Shown: piece by piece, positions 26,380 to 37,028 of the stretch
How the letters are laid out: every line of letters starts with the position of its first letter
Numbering within the stretch: the stretch's first letter is position 1
Origin: Qipengyuania vulgaris
GTDB taxonomy: Bacteria; Pseudomonadota; Alphaproteobacteria; Sphingomonadales; Sphingomonadaceae
Reading direction: 5' to 3'
Length of the DNA: 64,000 nt
Assembly: GCA_000756795.1 (NCBI GenBank)
Contig: CCSI01000002.1
Location: forward strand, 310,001-374,000
Notes under the pieces: generated by a model
The model's database searches: none
What the model was told of the DNA's origin: nothing
What the model saw: only the letters and a program-made list of their open reading frames with translations
Translations under genes and position numbers: made by a program

Positions 26380-29300
26380 TACTCTGCAGCCTCCATCGCT
26401 GCTTCCTCGCGTTCGGTTTCGAGTGCCTTCAGGGCGCGTGCGTAATCGCGCGGCATCACCTTGCGGAAGTTTTTCAGTTCATCTGCCCAGTTGTCGAGCA
26501 GCGCCTTCGCGCGCGCCGAGCCGGTATGCAGATGGTGGCGTTCGACCAGCACCTTCAGCCGTTCGGCATCGTGATAGAGAGGGTCGCCCATGCCGGGGTT
26601 CTCGACACTGACAGCGCGCTGCTGCGGCTTGCCCCAGCTCTTTTCCGCGCCCCCTTCTCCGTCCAATGGGCCGTCGCCCGGTTTGACATCTAGGATGTCG
26701 ACCTGCGCGTGATTGACGAGGCGGTCGAAGTCGCCGTCGGGATCGTAGACATAGGCGATGCCGCCGCTCATGCCCGCCGCGACATTGCGTCCGGTTTTGC
26801 CGAGCACGCATACCACGCCGCCCGTCATGTATTCGAGCGCATGGTCGCCCGTGCCTTCGACCACCGCGACCGCGCCTGAATTGCGGACCGCAAAACGCTC
26901 GCCAGCAACGCCAGCGAAATAGGCCTCCCCTGCGATGGCTCCATAGAGAACGGTATTACCGACGATGATATTCTCGGTCGGCTCCCGGCTGACATCCTGC
27001 GGCGGTTTGACCACGATACGCCCGCCCGACAGGCCCTTGCCGACATAGTCGTTGGCGTCGCCGGTGAGGCTCATGGTCACGCCGTGCGCGAGCCATGCGC
27101 CGAAGCTCTGTCCGGCCACACCGGTCAGGTCGATGCGGATGGTGTCCTGCGGCAGACCGGTGTGGCCATAGGCCTCGGCGATGCGGCCCGAAAGCATGGA
27201 GCCGACAGTCCGATTCACATTGCGGATTTGCCGCGTGAGTTGCACCGCCTGGCCACTTTCGATGGCAAGCTTGCAGGCCTCGATCAGCTCGACGTCCATC
27301 GCTGCGGCAAGGCCGTGGTCCTGTGTTTCGGTGTGATGGAGCGGCTGGCCTTCCTTGAGCGGTACTTCGTGGAGGATGCGCTTCAAATCGACGCCATGCG
27401 CTTTCCAGTGACGGCGCACGCGGCGCATGTCGACACGGTCTACCCGGCCGACCATTTCCTCGACCGTGCGGAAGCCCATCTCGGCCATGATCTGGCGCAG
27501 TTCCTCGGCGACGAAGAAGAAGTAATTGATGACGTGCTCGGGCGTGCCGGTGAAGCGTTTGCGCAGCACCGGGTCCTGCGTCGCGACGCCGACGGGGCAG
27601 GTGTTGAGGTGGCACTTCCTCATCATGATACAGCCCGCCGCGATAAGGGGGGCAGTGGCAAAGCCGAACTCGTCCGCGCCCAGCAGCGCGCCGATGGCAA
27701 CGTCGCGGCCTGTGCGCAGCCCGCCGTCGACCTGCACCGCGATGCGGCTGCGAAGGTCGTTGAGGAGGAGCGTCTGCTGGGTTTCGGCAAGGCCGATTTC
27801 CCAAGGGGATCCGGCATGCGTCAGGCTGGTCAGCGGGCTCGCGCCGGTGCCGCCTTCATAGCCCGAGATGGTGAGGTGGTCGGCCTTCGACTTGGAAACG
27901 CCGGCCGCAACCGTGCCGACACCCACCTCGGACACCAGCTTCACCGAAATGCGGCTGTCGGGCTGGACGTTCTTCAAATCGTGGATGAGCTGCGCCAAGT
28001 CCTCGATCGAATAGATATCGTGGTGCGGCGGGGGCGAGATGAGGCCCACGCCCGGGGTCGAGTGGCGCACCTTGCCGATGCGCTTGTCGACCTTGTGGCC
28101 GGGCAGCTGGCCGCCTTCGCCGGGCTTCGCGCCCTGCGCCATCTTGATCTGGATGTCGTCCGAATTGACGAGATATTCCGCCGTCACACCGAAGCGGCCG
28201 CTCGCCACCTGCTTGATGCGACTGCGCATCGAATCGCCATTGTCCAGCGGCTGGAAGCGCTCCGGCTCCTCGCCGCCTTCACCGGTGTTCGAGCGGCCGC
28301 CCATGCGGTTCATCGCGATGGCGAGCGTCGAATGCGCCTCGTGGCTGATCGAGCCGAAGCTCATCGCGCCAGTGCTGAAACGCTTGACGATTTCGCTGGC
28401 CGGTTCGACCTCGTCCAGCTCGAGCGGGCGCTCGGCCTTCTTCAGTTCCATGAGGCCGCGAATGGTCAGCAGCCGTTCGGACTGCTCGTTCACGCTCTTG
28501 GCAAATTCCTCGTATTTCTTCGGATCCGACCCGCGCACCGCGTGCTGGAGGTTGGCGATGTTCTGCGGGGTCCAGGCGTGGTCCTCGCCGCGGATGCGGT
28601 ACTGGTAGATACCGCCCACATCGAGCATTCCCTTGTAGAGCGGACTGTCTCCGAAGGCCTGCGCGTGGCGGCGCACGGTTTCCTCGGCCACTTCTTTCAG
28701 CCCAATCCCTTCGATGGTGGTCGCGGTGCCGGTGAAATAGGTGTCGATGAAGTCGCTCGACAGGCCGACCGCGTCGAAGATCTGCGCGCCGCAATAGGAC
28801 TGGTAGGTCGAAATGCCCATCTTGGACATGACCTTGAGGATGCCCTTGCCGACCGCCTTGACGAAGTTCTTCTGCACCACCTCCGGGTCGAGGTCGGGCA
28901 GCTTGCGGGCGCGCAAATCTTCCAGTGTCTCGAAAGCGAGATAGGGGTTGATACCTTCCGCGCCGTATCCTGCCAGTGCGCAGAAATGGTGCACCTCGCG
29001 CGCTTCGCCGGTCTCGATGACGAGGCCGGTCTGCATCCTGAGGCCCTGCCGCACCAGTTGGTGGTGGACCGCTGCCGTCGCCAGCAGTGCAGGCATGGCA
29101 ATGCGTTCCGGCCCCTGGTTGCGGTCGGAGAGGATGAGGATGTTGGCATCGCCGAGCACTGCCTCGGTCGCCGCCCAGCACATTTCCTTCAGCGCCATGG
29201 CGAGGCCGTCCGCGCCCGTGCTCGCATCCCAGGTGATGTCGATGGTCGCGGTGCGGAACGCGCCATCCAGCGCCACTTCGACCGAGCGGATTTTCGCAAG

Positions 29301-31067
29301 GTCGGTGTTGGTGAGGATGGGCTGTGAAACCTCCAAACGCTTGTGCGTCCCCCCGTCGCGGCCCAGCAGGTTCGGGCGCGGGCCGATCATCGAGAGCAGG
29401 CTCATCACCAGCTCTTCGCGGATCGGGTCGATCGGCGGGTTGGTGACCTGCGCGAAGTTCTGTTTGAAGTAGTCGTAAAGCAGGCGGCTCTTTTCGCTGA
29501 GCACGGCAATCGGCGTGTCGGTGCCCATCGAGCCGATGGGGTCCTCGCCATTGGCGGCCATGGGTTCGAGGAAGCGGCTGATATCCTCCTGCGTGTAGCC
29601 GAAGGCCTGCTGGCGGTTGAGCAGCGGGATGGTGCTCTCGGCAATTTCGGAAAGGTCCGGCTCGATATGGTCGAGGTCGGCGAGCTTGTACTGCGCCTTC
29701 TCGAGCCATGCTTCGTAAGGCTCTGCAGCGGCGAGGTCGGCCTTCAGCTCCTCGTCGGTGACGATGCGGCCTTCTTCGAGGTCGATGAGCAGCATCTTAC
29801 CCGGCTGGAGGCGCCACTTGCGGGTGATGTCCTCCTCGGCAAACGGCAGCACGCCGCTTTCCGAGGCGAGCACGACGAGGTCGTCCTTGGTCGTGCACCA
29901 GCGCGCAGGGCGCAAGCCGTTGCGGTCGAGGCAGGCGCCGATCTGCTTGCCGTCGGTGAAGCACACCGCCGCCGGGCCATCCCACGGCTCCATCAGCGCG
30001 GCATGGTATTCGTAGAATGCGCGGCGCGCCGGATCCATCTGCTCGTTCTTTGCCCAGGCTTCGGGCATGAGCATCATCATCGAATGCGCGAGGCTGTAGC
30101 CGCCGGCCAGCAGCAGTTCGAGCGCGTTGTCGAGGCAGGCGGTGTCCGACTGGCCATGCGGAATGAGCGGCCACATCTTGTCCAGGTCGGCGCCCAGAAG
30201 GTCGCTTTCCATCGTGCGGCGGCGCGCTTCCATCCAGTTCACATTGCCGCGAACCGTGTTGATTTCGCCATTATGCGCCATGAAGCGATAGGGGTGCGCG
30301 AGCCGCCAGCTGGGGAAGGTGTTGGTGCTGAAACGCTGGTGCACGAGGCCGAGTGCGGAAACGCAATCGGGGTCGCGCAAATCGTCGTAGAAACTGCCGA
30401 CCTGGTTCGCCAGCAGAAGTCCCTTGTAGACGACGGTGCGGCTGTTGAAGCTCGGGATATAGGCCTGGCTGAGGCCGGGGATATTATGCTTGGCTTCCAG
30501 CGCGGCGAGCGGGTTCAGGGTCTGCTTGCGGATGACGACCAGCTTGCGCTCGAAAGCCTCGCGACTGGCGCAATTCATGCCGCGCGCAATCACGCATTGG
30601 CGGATGACGGGCATCGAGGCGATGACCGCATCGCCCAGTCCATCGAGCGTGGTGGGGACGTCGCGCCAGCCAACGACGCGCTGACCTTCCTTTTCGGCAA
30701 AGCGTTCGAGCTGGCTCTCGACGAACTGCCGCGCTTCTTCTTCCTGCGGCAGGAAGCACATGGCGAGCGCATAGTCGCCTTCCTCGGGCAGGTCGTAATC
30801 ATGCGCCTCGGCCCATTTGCGGATGAGCGGGTCGGGCGTCTGGATGAGGATACCTGCGCCATCGCCCAGCAGCGGGTCGGCGCCCACCGCACCGCGATGG
30901 TCGAGATTGGCGAGGATGGTCAGCGCCTGCGTGATAATCTCGTGGCTCTTCTCGCCCTTGATATGCGCGACCATGCCGACGCCGCAGGCATCGTGCTCGT
31001 TGCGCGGATCGTAGAGCCCCTGGGAATTGGGGCCCTTGCCGGGGGTGTGATGAGCCTGAACTTCCAT
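26379..31067 (-). CDS. gltB: Glutamate synthase (NADPH) large subunit
   Basis: A 1562-residue GltB that makes two glutamates from glutamine and 2-oxoglutarate. The class II amidotransferase cysteine is Cys28 ([10 protein letters not shown]) after a 27-residue propeptide-like leader that is likely removed. The FMN domain contains [16 protein letters not shown] and [15 protein letters not shown], and the 3Fe-4S cluster cysteines are in [15 protein letters not shown]. The C-terminal part is the GXGXG beta-helix. The length is slightly longer than the usual 1500. An AGGAGGA ribosome site precedes the ATG. With glnE in the same window, ammonia assimilation is well represented. Confidence 0.97.
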   Translation of the reverse strand: MEVQAHHTPGKGPNSQGLYDPRNEHDACGVGMVAHIKGEKSHEIITQALTILANLDHRGAVGADPLLGDGAGILIQTPDPLIRKWAEAHDYDLPEEGDYALAMCFLPQEEEARQFVESQLERFAEKEGQRVVGWRDVPTTLDGLGDAVIASMPVIRQCVIARGMNCASREAFERKLVVIRKQTLNPLAALEAKHNIPGLSQAYIPSFNSRTVVYKGLLLANQVGSFYDDLRDPDCVSALGLVHQRFSTNTFPSWRLAHPYRFMAHNGEINTVRGNVNWMEARRRTMESDLLGADLDKMWPLIPHGQSDTACLDNALELLLAGGYSLAHSMMMLMPEAWAKNEQMDPARRAFYEYHAALMEPWDGPAAVCFTDGKQIGACLDRNGLRPARWCTTKDDLVVLASESGVLPFAEEDITRKWRLQPGKMLLIDLEEGRIVTDEELKADLAAAEPYEAWLEKAQYKLADLDHIEPDLSEIAESTIPLLNRQQAFGYTQEDISRFLEPMAANGEDPIGSMGTDTPIAVLSEKSRLLYDYFKQNFAQVTNPPIDPIREELVMSLLSMIGPRPNLLGRDGGTHKRLEVSQPILTNTDLAKIRSVEVALDGAFRTATIDITWDASTGADGLAMALKEMCWAATEAVLGDANILILSDRNQGPERIAMPALLATAAVHHQLVRQGLRMQTGLVIETGEAREVHHFCALAGYGAEGINPYLAFETLEDLRARKLPDLDPEVVQKNFVKAVGKGILKVMSKMGISTYQSYCGAQIFDAVGLSSDFIDTYFTGTATTIEGIGLKEVAEETVRRHAQAFGDSPLYKGMLDVGGIYQYRIRGEDHAWTPQNIANLQHAVRGSDPKKYEEFAKSVNEQSERLLTIRGLMELKKAERPLELDEVEPASEIVKRFSTGAMSFGSISHEAHSTLAIAMNRMGGRSNTGEGGEEPERFQPLDNGDSMRSRIKQVASGRFGVTAEYLVNSDDIQIKMAQGAKPGEGGQLPGHKVDKRIGKVRHSTPGVGLISPPPHHDIYSIEDLAQLIHDLKNVQPDSRISVKLVSEVGVGTVAAGVSKSKADHLTISGYEGGTGASPLTSLTHAGSPWEIGLAETQQTLLLNDLRSRIAVQVDGGLRTGRDVAIGALLGADEFGFATAPLIAAGCIMMRKCHLNTCPVGVATQDPVLRKRFTGTPEHVINYFFFVAEELRQIMAEMGFRTVEEMVGRVDRVDMRRVRRHWKAHGVDLKRILHEVPLKEGQPLHHTETQDHGLAAAMDVELIEACKLAIESGQAVQLTRQIRNVNRTVGSMLSGRIAEAYGHTGLPQDTIRIDLTGVAGQSFGAWLAHGVTMSLTGDANDYVGKGLSGGRIVVKPPQDVSREPTENIIVGNTVLYGAIAGEAYFAGVAGERFAVRNSGAVAVVEGTGDHALEYMTGGVVCVLGKTGRNVAAGMSGGIAYVYDPDGDFDRLVNHAQVDILDVKPGDGPLDGEGGAEKSWGKPQQRAVSVENPGMGDPLYHDAERLKVLVERHHLHTGSARAKALLDNWADELKNFRKVMPRDYARALKALETEREEAAMEAAE

Positions 31068-31178
31068 TCGCCGAAGCGTCCTCCTGACCGGCGCTTCCGT
31101 TCGAACCCTCCCGGTCCGGTGGAAGCGCGGAAATTGTGCAGCGCCGCATGAGCGCCCGCCAAAATGTCGCGAGGCTTC

Positions 31179-31207
31179 CTATTGCAGGTAACAAATCGGT
31201 TTTGCAA
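31179..31207 (-). promoter_or_regulatory. Weak candidate promoter of gltBD
   Basis: On the minus strand TTGCAA (31207-31202) and CAATAG (31184-31179) are spaced by 17 bases, about 110 bases before the gltB ATG, in a locally AT-richer stretch. The -10 match is poor. A GAATTG-C-CAATTC palindrome lies further upstream at 31244-31256 and could be an operator. No NtrC-type site was seen. Confidence 0.25.
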
Positions 31208-31306
31208 CCGACCGAAGGTTTAGGAAAATTTCACAAGGCCCAAGAATTGCCAATTCCTGCCGCATTGCAGCATGGCGAATAGGTATCCGTTGCGGCGAAG
31301 AGTGGC

Positions 31307-32569
31307 CTAGTCGCGCCGGTTGACCTGCCCGAGCCGGTCGAGCGCGCTGCGCAAGGCGGCTTGCGCATCGGTCTGCGATTGCTGCCGGGGTTCGTCCTCC
31401 TCCACCCCGTCGTCCATTTCGGAAGCGGGCGGGGGCGGCATGCGGCGGCTGGCCTCGCGGCGCAGGAAGGCGATGACCGGGTCGTCGTCGGAGGCTTCGG
31501 GAAGCTCTTCGCCCGAAATCTCTTCCGGCGCGGGTTCCGGCTCGCGCACCAGCGGGACGGGTTGCGGAGCGGGCTGCTGCGCGGCTTCCTCGCTGCCCGC
31601 GACCATTTTTTTGTGCTGTTCAAGCGCGCCTTCGAGCCGGCCCAGCAGGGCTTCCAGGCTCATGTCGCCGAGAGCTTCGCTTTCTTCGAGCAGTTCCTCC
31701 GCGACATCAGCGGATTCCTCAGCCTCGACATTCTCGGGAGCGTAGTACGGCTCAGGCTCGATCTCGGTCTCCGGCTCGAATTCGGCTTCGGCGTCGGGTT
31801 GGGGCTCCCAAACCTGGTCCGGATCGTGTCCGACTTCGGGTCCGACCTCCCATTCCGGTCGCTGCTCCGACTCTGGTTCCGGTTTGGGCGCCGCCTCTAA
31901 GTCCTCGACCTCTTCATACTCCGCGTCTTCGACGAATGCGGGTGCGCCCGCAGGCTCCTCGTGGTCGAAAGCTTCCTCGACAACCGGCTCCTCGACAGAG
32001 ACAACTTCTTCCGGCTCATAATCCGAAGCCACGTAGTCTTCGTCCATCTCCGCATAGACAGCCTCGAAATCCTCTTCGGGTGTCGCGGGCGGAATGTCCT
32101 CGATGGAATATTCGTCTTCGTAGTCGCCTTCTTCGTCACCTGTCGGCGCGCTGATGGCGATGCCTTCCTCGCCGATATCCTCGCGCGCGGAGAAGACGCG
32201 GCGGCGGCGCGGTTCTTCGAAGGCGGCTTCCTCGCGCTCGTCTTCCCACACGCTCTCGCCATGCATCTCGAAGCCCGGAGCGAATGCGCGCGGTGCACTC
32301 GCGGCAGCGACACGGCCCGCAACGGCAATGCCGAGGAAGAAACCGAACACTCCGGCGACCAGCGCCATCACAGCGACCCCGCCTGCGCTCACGGGCGGGG
32401 CGAACATCGAATGGAGCGCGGAGAGTTGCGTTGCATCGGCAATCAGGGCGTGGATATGCGGCGGCATCAGCCCCAGTCCGCCCCCCAGCAGAAGCGCAAA
32501 CCACGCCCCTACCATAGGCTTGAACCATGCCCGGCGCATCAGTCCGGTATTTTCGAAGCCGTCGCCCAT
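31307..32569 (-). CDS. Acidic two-transmembrane protein with long disordered tail, unknown function
   Basis: A 420-residue protein with two N-terminal transmembrane segments (about residues 19-36 and 62-84). A very acidic tail of about 300 residues follows, rich in Glu, Asp and Pro with many EPEP-like repeats. Two short segments near the C terminus look conserved or helical: MSLEALLGRLEGALEQHKK and DDPVIAFLRREASRR. The topology suggests both termini in the cytoplasm. I do not recognise a family. An AGGAACG ribosome site precedes the ATG. The Glu-rich tail could be a scaffold for a partner protein, which is inference. Confidence 0.75.
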   Translation of the reverse strand: MGDGFENTGLMRRAWFKPMVGAWFALLLGGGLGLMPPHIHALIADATQLSALHSMFAPPVSAGGVAVMALVAGVFGFFLGIAVAGRVAAASAPRAFAPGFEMHGESVWEDEREEAAFEEPRRRRVFSAREDIGEEGIAISAPTGDEEGDYEDEYSIEDIPPATPEEDFEAVYAEMDEDYVASDYEPEEVVSVEEPVVEEAFDHEEPAGAPAFVEDAEYEEVEDLEAAPKPEPESEQRPEWEVGPEVGHDPDQVWEPQPDAEAEFEPETEIEPEPYYAPENVEAEESADVAEELLEESEALGDMSLEALLGRLEGALEQHKKMVAGSEEAAQQPAPQPVPLVREPEPAPEEISGEELPEASDDDPVIAFLRREASRRMPPPPASEMDDGVEEDEPRQQSQTDAQAALRSALDRLGQVNRRD

Positions 32570-32802
32570 CTACGTTCCTGTTTGCCTCGCAAAGCAGCCT
32601 TCAGAGCCTCTCGCGCTAGGCTCGCTTGGTTAACTTAGAGCTAACGATGCCTGTTCCCGGGCGTTCATGCAATCGGCGAAACGTCTCGTCCCGCCATGCC
32701 GTAACGGCAGTTTTCCGGCGGTTGCGCAGCCCCATTCCATGCGCCATGAGTCCGCCCGCAAGCGGCTGCAGAGTCGCAAAACCTCAATTAAGGAGAGCGT
32801 GC

Positions 32803-33252
32803 ATGAGCCCCCAGGACGTAGCAGCCAAGGTCGGTGAACAGGTCGGCACCAGCGAATGGGTCGAGATGACGCAGGAGCGTATCAACCAGTTCGCCGAAGC
32901 CACCGGCGACCACCAGTTCATCCATGTCAACGAGGAAGCGGCCAAGATGACGCCGTTCGGCGGCACCATCGCGCACGGCTTCCTGACGCTGTCGATGATC
33001 CCCTACCTGACCGCGAACAGCGACGTCCCGCGGGTCGACGGCATCAAGATGGCCGTCAACTACGGCGGCAACAAGACGCGCTTCATCAACCCGGTCCGCT
33101 CGGGCAAGCGTATCCGCGGCCACTGGAAGATGCTGGAAATGACCGAGAAGCGTCCCGGCCAGTGGCAGCAGACCATGGAAATCACCATCGAGATCGAAGG
33201 CGAGGACAAGCCCGCCCTCATCTGCGAATGGATGACCATGTATTTCGTCTGA
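32803..33252 (+). CDS. MaoC-like (R)-hydratase/dehydratase
   Basis: A 149-residue hot-dog-fold protein with the hydratase 2 signature: the catalytic Asp and His in ATGDHQFIHVNEEAA, then FGGTIAHGFLTLSM. Such enzymes hydrate trans-2-enoyl-CoA to R-3-hydroxyacyl-CoA. A strong AAGGAGAG ribosome site seven bases before the ATG sets the start; an in-frame extension upstream lacks one. A thiolase gene follows after 56 bases on the same strand, so both likely act on CoA thioesters in fatty-acid or hydroxyalkanoate metabolism. Confidence 0.88.
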   Translation: MSPQDVAAKVGEQVGTSEWVEMTQERINQFAEATGDHQFIHVNEEAAKMTPFGGTIAHGFLTLSMIPYLTANSDVPRVDGIKMAVNYGGNKTRFINPVRSGKRIRGHWKMLEMTEKRPGQWQQTMEITIEIEGEDKPALICEWMTMYFV

Positions 33253-33308
33253 TTTCCTCTCTCCTCCCCCGGAGGATCAGACAGTTCTAGCAATTTAAGG
33301 AATACCCC

Positions 33309-34487
33309 ATGCGTGACGCAGTCATCGTTTCCACCGCCCGTACCGGTATGGGCAAGGCCTATAAGGGCGCTTTCAACTCTACCCCGGGCGCGACGCTCGG
33401 CTCCTATGCGCTGAAGCCCGCCATCGAGCGTGCCGGTATCGACGCCGGCGAGCTTGACGACGTGCTGTGGGGCGCCGCTCTCCAGCAGGGTGCGCAGGCC
33501 GGCAACCTCGCCCGCCAGGTCGCACTGCGCGCAGGCTGCCCGATCGGCGTGTCGGGCATGACCATCGACCGCCAGTGCTCCTCGGGCCTGATGACCATCG
33601 CCACCGCTGCCAAGCAGGTCATCACCGACCGGATGCAGATCGTCGGCGCAGGCGGGCAGGAAAGCATTTCGCTGGTCCAGACCAAGGAAATGCGCGTCGC
33701 CATGGACCCCGAACTCGTCGCGATGCACGGCGCGATCTACATGCCCATGCTGCAGACCGCCGAAACGGTCGCCCAGCGCTATGGCATCAGCCGCGAAGCG
33801 CAGGACGAATACGCTCTCCAGAGCCAGCAGCGCACGGCAGCTGCACAGGAAGCGGGCATCTTCGACGATGAAATCGTCTCGGTCAGCACCAAGCACAAGG
33901 TGCAGAACAAGGAGACGGGCGAAATCACCGACGAAGACGTGACCATCGCCAAGGACGAGGGCAACCGTCCCTCGACCACGCTCGAAGGCCTCGCCTCGCT
34001 CCAGCCGGTCATGGGCCCGGGCACCACGATCACGGCCGGTAACGCCAGCCAGCTGTCCGACGGTTCGGCTGCAGTCATCGTAATGGAAGCCAAGGAAGCC
34101 GAAAAGCGCGGTCTCCAGCCGCTCGGCCGCTACATCGGCATGGCGGTTGCCGGCACCGAGCCCGACGAAATGGGCATCGGCCCCATCTTCGCCATCCCCA
34201 AGCTGCTCGAACGCTTCGACATGAAGATCGACGACATCGACCTGTGGGAGCTGAACGAAGCCTTCGCCGTGCAGGTGCTTTACTGCCGCGACAAGCTGGG
34301 CATCGACAACGACAAGCTCAACGTAAACGGCGGCTCGATCTCGATCGGCCACCCCTATGGCATGACCGGCGCGCGCTGCGTCGGCCACATCCTGCGCGAA
34401 GGCCAGCGCCGCAAGGCGAAGTACGGCGTCGTCACCATGTGCGTCGGCGGCGGCATGGGCGCAGCTGGGCTCTTTGAGATCTTTTAA
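33309..34487 (+). CDS. Acetyl-CoA C-acyltransferase (thiolase II family)
   Basis: A 392-residue thiolase. The nucleophilic Cys90 is in [10 protein letters not shown], the catalytic His in [17 protein letters not shown], and the second Cys in [10 protein letters not shown]. Thiolases either split 3-ketoacyl-CoA (beta-oxidation) or condense two acetyl-CoA. The catalytic residues do not tell the direction. An AAGGAAT ribosome site lies seven bases before the ATG. It lies with the MaoC gene. Confidence 0.93.
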   Translation: MRDAVIVSTARTGMGKAYKGAFNSTPGATLGSYALKPAIERAGIDAGELDDVLWGAALQQGAQAGNLARQVALRAGCPIGVSGMTIDRQCSSGLMTIATAAKQVITDRMQIVGAGGQESISLVQTKEMRVAMDPELVAMHGAIYMPMLQTAETVAQRYGISREAQDEYALQSQQRTAAAQEAGIFDDEIVSVSTKHKVQNKETGEITDEDVTIAKDEGNRPSTTLEGLASLQPVMGPGTTITAGNASQLSDGSAAVIVMEAKEAEKRGLQPLGRYIGMAVAGTEPDEMGIGPIFAIPKLLERFDMKIDDIDLWELNEAFAVQVLYCRDKLGIDNDKLNVNGGSISIGHPYGMTGARCVGHILREGQRRKAKYGVVTMCVGGGMGAAGLFEIF

Positions 34488-34538
34488 TCCTACCGCTTCG
34501 CTACTTGAGGATTAAAAGAAACTGGTGAGGTATCTCTG

Positions 34539-35492
34539 ATGACTGAGCGGTGGCCCGAACTCGACTACGAGGCCGACCGCTCGGTCATCGAGACCCTTCA
34601 CTCCTATTTGCAAGTTGTGGGCAAGCTACCCACCCGCGCTCTACCGTGGTGCAACCACAGCTGGCACCTTGCATTGCGCGTCACCCCGCGCGGCTTTCGC
34701 ACCTATCCGGTGCTGACCCAGCGTGGTGAGGCGGAGGTGACATTCGATTGCATCGATTCGCTGCTGGTTCTCGATACCTCGGACGGCTTCACCGATGCGT
34801 TCGGGCTGACCGGACAAAGCGTCGCCGAATTTCACGAACAGTTCACTGCCCTACTCGAATTGGGGCAGGTGTGGACCGATGTCTCGGGCGCGCCGAACGA
34901 GGTGGAGGTGGCCACGCCGTTTAGCGAAGATACCAAGGAGCGCAGCTGGCACGCCCCCACCGTTCGGCGGATCCACCGGGCCTTCAGCGATGTGAATCGT
35001 ACCTTCGAACTCTTCCGTAGCGGCTTCGTGGGCAAATCGTCTCCCAGCCATTTGTTCTGGGGCAGCTTCGACCTTGCCGTGACGCGCTTTTCCGGACGCG
35101 AGGCACCGCTTCATCCGGGCGGCTTTCCCAACCTGCCAGACCGGGTGACGCGCGAGGCTTATAGCCACGAAGTCGCCAGCGCGGGCTTCTGGCTTGGCGG
35201 CGGGGGAGTGGATGAAGCCGCCTTCTATGCTTATGGCTACCCCACGCCAGAGGGTCTGGGCGGCAGCGCGATCAAGCCAGACGCTGCTTACTGGCACGAT
35301 GAGCTCGGCGAATTCGTTCTCCCTTATGAGGCGGTCCGCAGCTGCGAGGATCCCGAAGAGATGCTCATGGTCTTCCTCAACACGAGCTATGCGGCGGTTG
35401 CAGACCGTGCCGGATGGGATAGGGCATCGCTCGAGTTGCCCGGTGTCCATATCGGCAAGCCATATGATGTCGAGGCGCATCGAGAAGGCTGA
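34539..35492 (+). CDS. DUF5996 family protein
   Basis: A 317-residue protein whose start, with a WPEL opening, LHSYLQVVGKLP and LPWCNHSWHLALRVTPRG, matches DUF5996, followed by conserved FWGSFDLAVTRFSG and an HEVASAGFWLGGGG segment. The family is uncharacterised and probably cytosolic; no signal or membrane segment is present. It sits between the thiolase and a DUF4126 gene with short gaps on the same strand, but no shared role is evident. Confidence 0.85.
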   Translation: MTERWPELDYEADRSVIETLHSYLQVVGKLPTRALPWCNHSWHLALRVTPRGFRTYPVLTQRGEAEVTFDCIDSLLVLDTSDGFTDAFGLTGQSVAEFHEQFTALLELGQVWTDVSGAPNEVEVATPFSEDTKERSWHAPTVRRIHRAFSDVNRTFELFRSGFVGKSSPSHLFWGSFDLAVTRFSGREAPLHPGGFPNLPDRVTREAYSHEVASAGFWLGGGGVDEAAFYAYGYPTPEGLGGSAIKPDAAYWHDELGEFVLPYEAVRSCEDPEEMLMVFLNTSYAAVADRAGWDRASLELPGVHIGKPYDVEAHREG

Positions 35493-35529
35493 CTTGCCTA
35501 AAGCCCTGTAACGGCGCATCTTCCCGTCC

Positions 35530-36132
35530 ATGGGCGTCATGGAAATCATCGGTATTGCGGGGAGTGTCAGCCTGCTGGCGGGCTGGCGGCTCTATCTCAG
35601 CATCTTCGCAACCGGCTTGGCGATGCGGCTTGGCGCGCTGCCGCTGCCCGAACATTTGCAGAGCCTCGATGCGCTGGCGAACCCATGGGTCATGGGCATT
35701 GCCGCGATTGCTGCTCTGGCGGAGTTCTTCGCCGACAAGGTGATGTGGCTCGACAGCGCCTGGGACGCGATACACACCTTCGTGCGGCCGGTGGGCGGGG
35801 CGCTGCTGGCGCTGGCGATTGTCGACCCTTCGGACCCGGCGACACAGGTGGTGGCCTTCCTGCTCGGCGGCGGAGCGGCGTTGACGGCGCATGCGGGCAA
35901 GGCAGGCGCTCGCGGAGTGGTCAATGCGAGCCCCGAGCCGGTGAGCAATGTCGCTGTCTCGACCGTGGAGGACGTGGCGACGGCAGGCCTGCTCTATGCG
36001 GCTTACGAATACCCCTATGTAGCGGGCGGAATTGCGCTGTTCCTGCTCGCGCTGGTGATCTGGCTCATCTGGATGGCGCGGAAAATCGTGCGCAGCCTGT
36101 TCCGGCGCAAGCCCGCCGAACCGCCATCCTGA
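35530..36132 (+). CDS. DUF4126 family integral membrane protein
   Basis: A 200-residue protein with several hydrophobic helices and the family features SLLAGWRLYLSIFATGLA near the start, ALAEFFADKVMWLDSAWD, and GLLYAAYEYPYVAGGIALFL before a basic C-terminal tail (RKIVRSLFRRK). DUF4126 proteins are uncharacterised inner-membrane proteins. An in-frame ATG three codons later is an equally good start. It converges with metW with a six-base gap. Confidence 0.85.
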   Translation: MGVMEIIGIAGSVSLLAGWRLYLSIFATGLAMRLGALPLPEHLQSLDALANPWVMGIAAIAALAEFFADKVMWLDSAWDAIHTFVRPVGGALLALAIVDPSDPATQVVAFLLGGGAALTAHAGKAGARGVVNASPEPVSNVAVSTVEDVATAGLLYAAYEYPYVAGGIALFLLALVIWLIWMARKIVRSLFRRKPAEPPS

Positions 36133-36138
36133 TTAGTA

Positions 36139-36723
36139 TTAGCGGCTGAGCTGGAAGACAGCGAACTCCGCGCGCCAGTTCGAACCACCGGAAACGGGCT
36201 TCCCGTTCGAGAAGAACCATTCGCGCTCGATATGCGCGTCCTTTTCGCGCGCCAGCTCGCGGAAGTCCTTCACCGTCACGTGGTGGATGTTGGGCGTTTC
36301 GTACCAGCTTACCGGAATGGCGCGTGTCACCGGCATGCGTCCGCCAAGCATGAGCGCTGAGCGGGTGCGCCAATGGGCGAAATTCGGGAAGCTGACGAAG
36401 GCCTGCCTCCCGACCCGCAACAGCTGGTCGAGCATCTGGTCGGGCCGCGTTGCGGTCTGCAGCGTCTGGCTGAGCACGGTGTAGTCGAACCCCTTGTCGG
36501 GATAGTCCGCAAGGTCGCGATTGGCATCGCCCTGCACCACCGAAAGGCCTTGCGCCACGCAGCGTTCGACGCAGGACCCGTCGATCTCCATGCCCCGCGC
36601 ATCGACGTGTTTGGTGTCGCGCAGGTTCGCCAGCAAAGCGCCATCGCCGCAACCGATGTCAAGGACGCGGGTCTTCGGCTCAATTTGGCTAGCAATGGCA
36701 GCAAGGTCGCTACGTAGCGTCAT
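36139..36723 (-). CDS. metW: Methionine biosynthesis protein MetW (SAM-binding methyltransferase fold)
   Basis: A 194-residue protein with the methyltransferase motif RVLDIGCGDGALLANL and the MetW-specific segments SLSQTLQTATRPDQM-like and ISWYETPNIHHVTVKDF-like (here PVSWYETPNIHHVTVKDFRE). MetW works with MetX in homoserine acylation in many proteobacteria; its exact chemistry is unclear. The ATG overlaps the stop of the small upstream gene (ATGA). The normal metX-metW neighbourhood is interrupted here by that gene. Confidence 0.93.
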   Translation of the reverse strand: MTLRSDLAAIASQIEPKTRVLDIGCGDGALLANLRDTKHVDARGMEIDGSCVERCVAQGLSVVQGDANRDLADYPDKGFDYTVLSQTLQTATRPDQMLDQLLRVGRQAFVSFPNFAHWRTRSALMLGGRMPVTRAIPVSWYETPNIHHVTVKDFRELAREKDAHIEREWFFSNGKPVSGGSNWRAEFAVFQLSR

Positions 36724-37028
36724 GAGCTAACTCTCTGCCACTCGTCTTGAAACACTGAATCTTGAATTTTATTCAGGGACAACTCCGAGGATTGTTCTTC
36801 GCATTCGCTCTCAAAAAATGAAGTGGCGTGGAGGCTTCCGCGTCCGAACTTCGTCAAACCGTCGGCGTGGTACGCCAGACTGTCCCATTCCGCGCGCCCA
36901 TCGGCAAAAAACTCGATCTGCCGCAGGACGTTGCCTGCGTCGTCGACCTCGTAGAGCATCCGCGTGGGTTCTGACGCGTGATCATGATCCCACCGGCCCT
37001 CAAAATAGAGGCGAGACTTTTCAGCCAT
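36720..37028 (-). CDS. Small protein inserted between metX and metW (DUF6881-like?)
   Basis: A 102-residue soluble protein. The N-terminal half ([20 protein letters not shown], then [19 protein letters not shown]) has the pattern of DUF6881-like proteins: a W-x-H turn, a P-x-x-LY-E strand, and R-x-I-E-x-F-x-DG. I recall that family as uncharacterised, so the assignment is tentative. It overlaps the metX stop by eight bases and the metW start by four, so it is fully embedded in the operon. Its DNA is less GC-rich than metX and metW. A role in methionine synthesis is not implied by its sequence. Confidence 0.7.
   Translation of the reverse strand: MAEKSRLYFEGRWDHDHASEPTRMLYEVDDAGNVLRQIEFFADGRAEWDSLAYHADGLTKFGRGSLHATSFFESECEEQSSELSLNKIQDSVFQDEWQRVSS

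Noticed and set aside
27084..31151. Long plus-strand open frames across gltB
   Set aside because: Both are antisense to glutamate synthase and have the composition of reverse-complement shadow frames.
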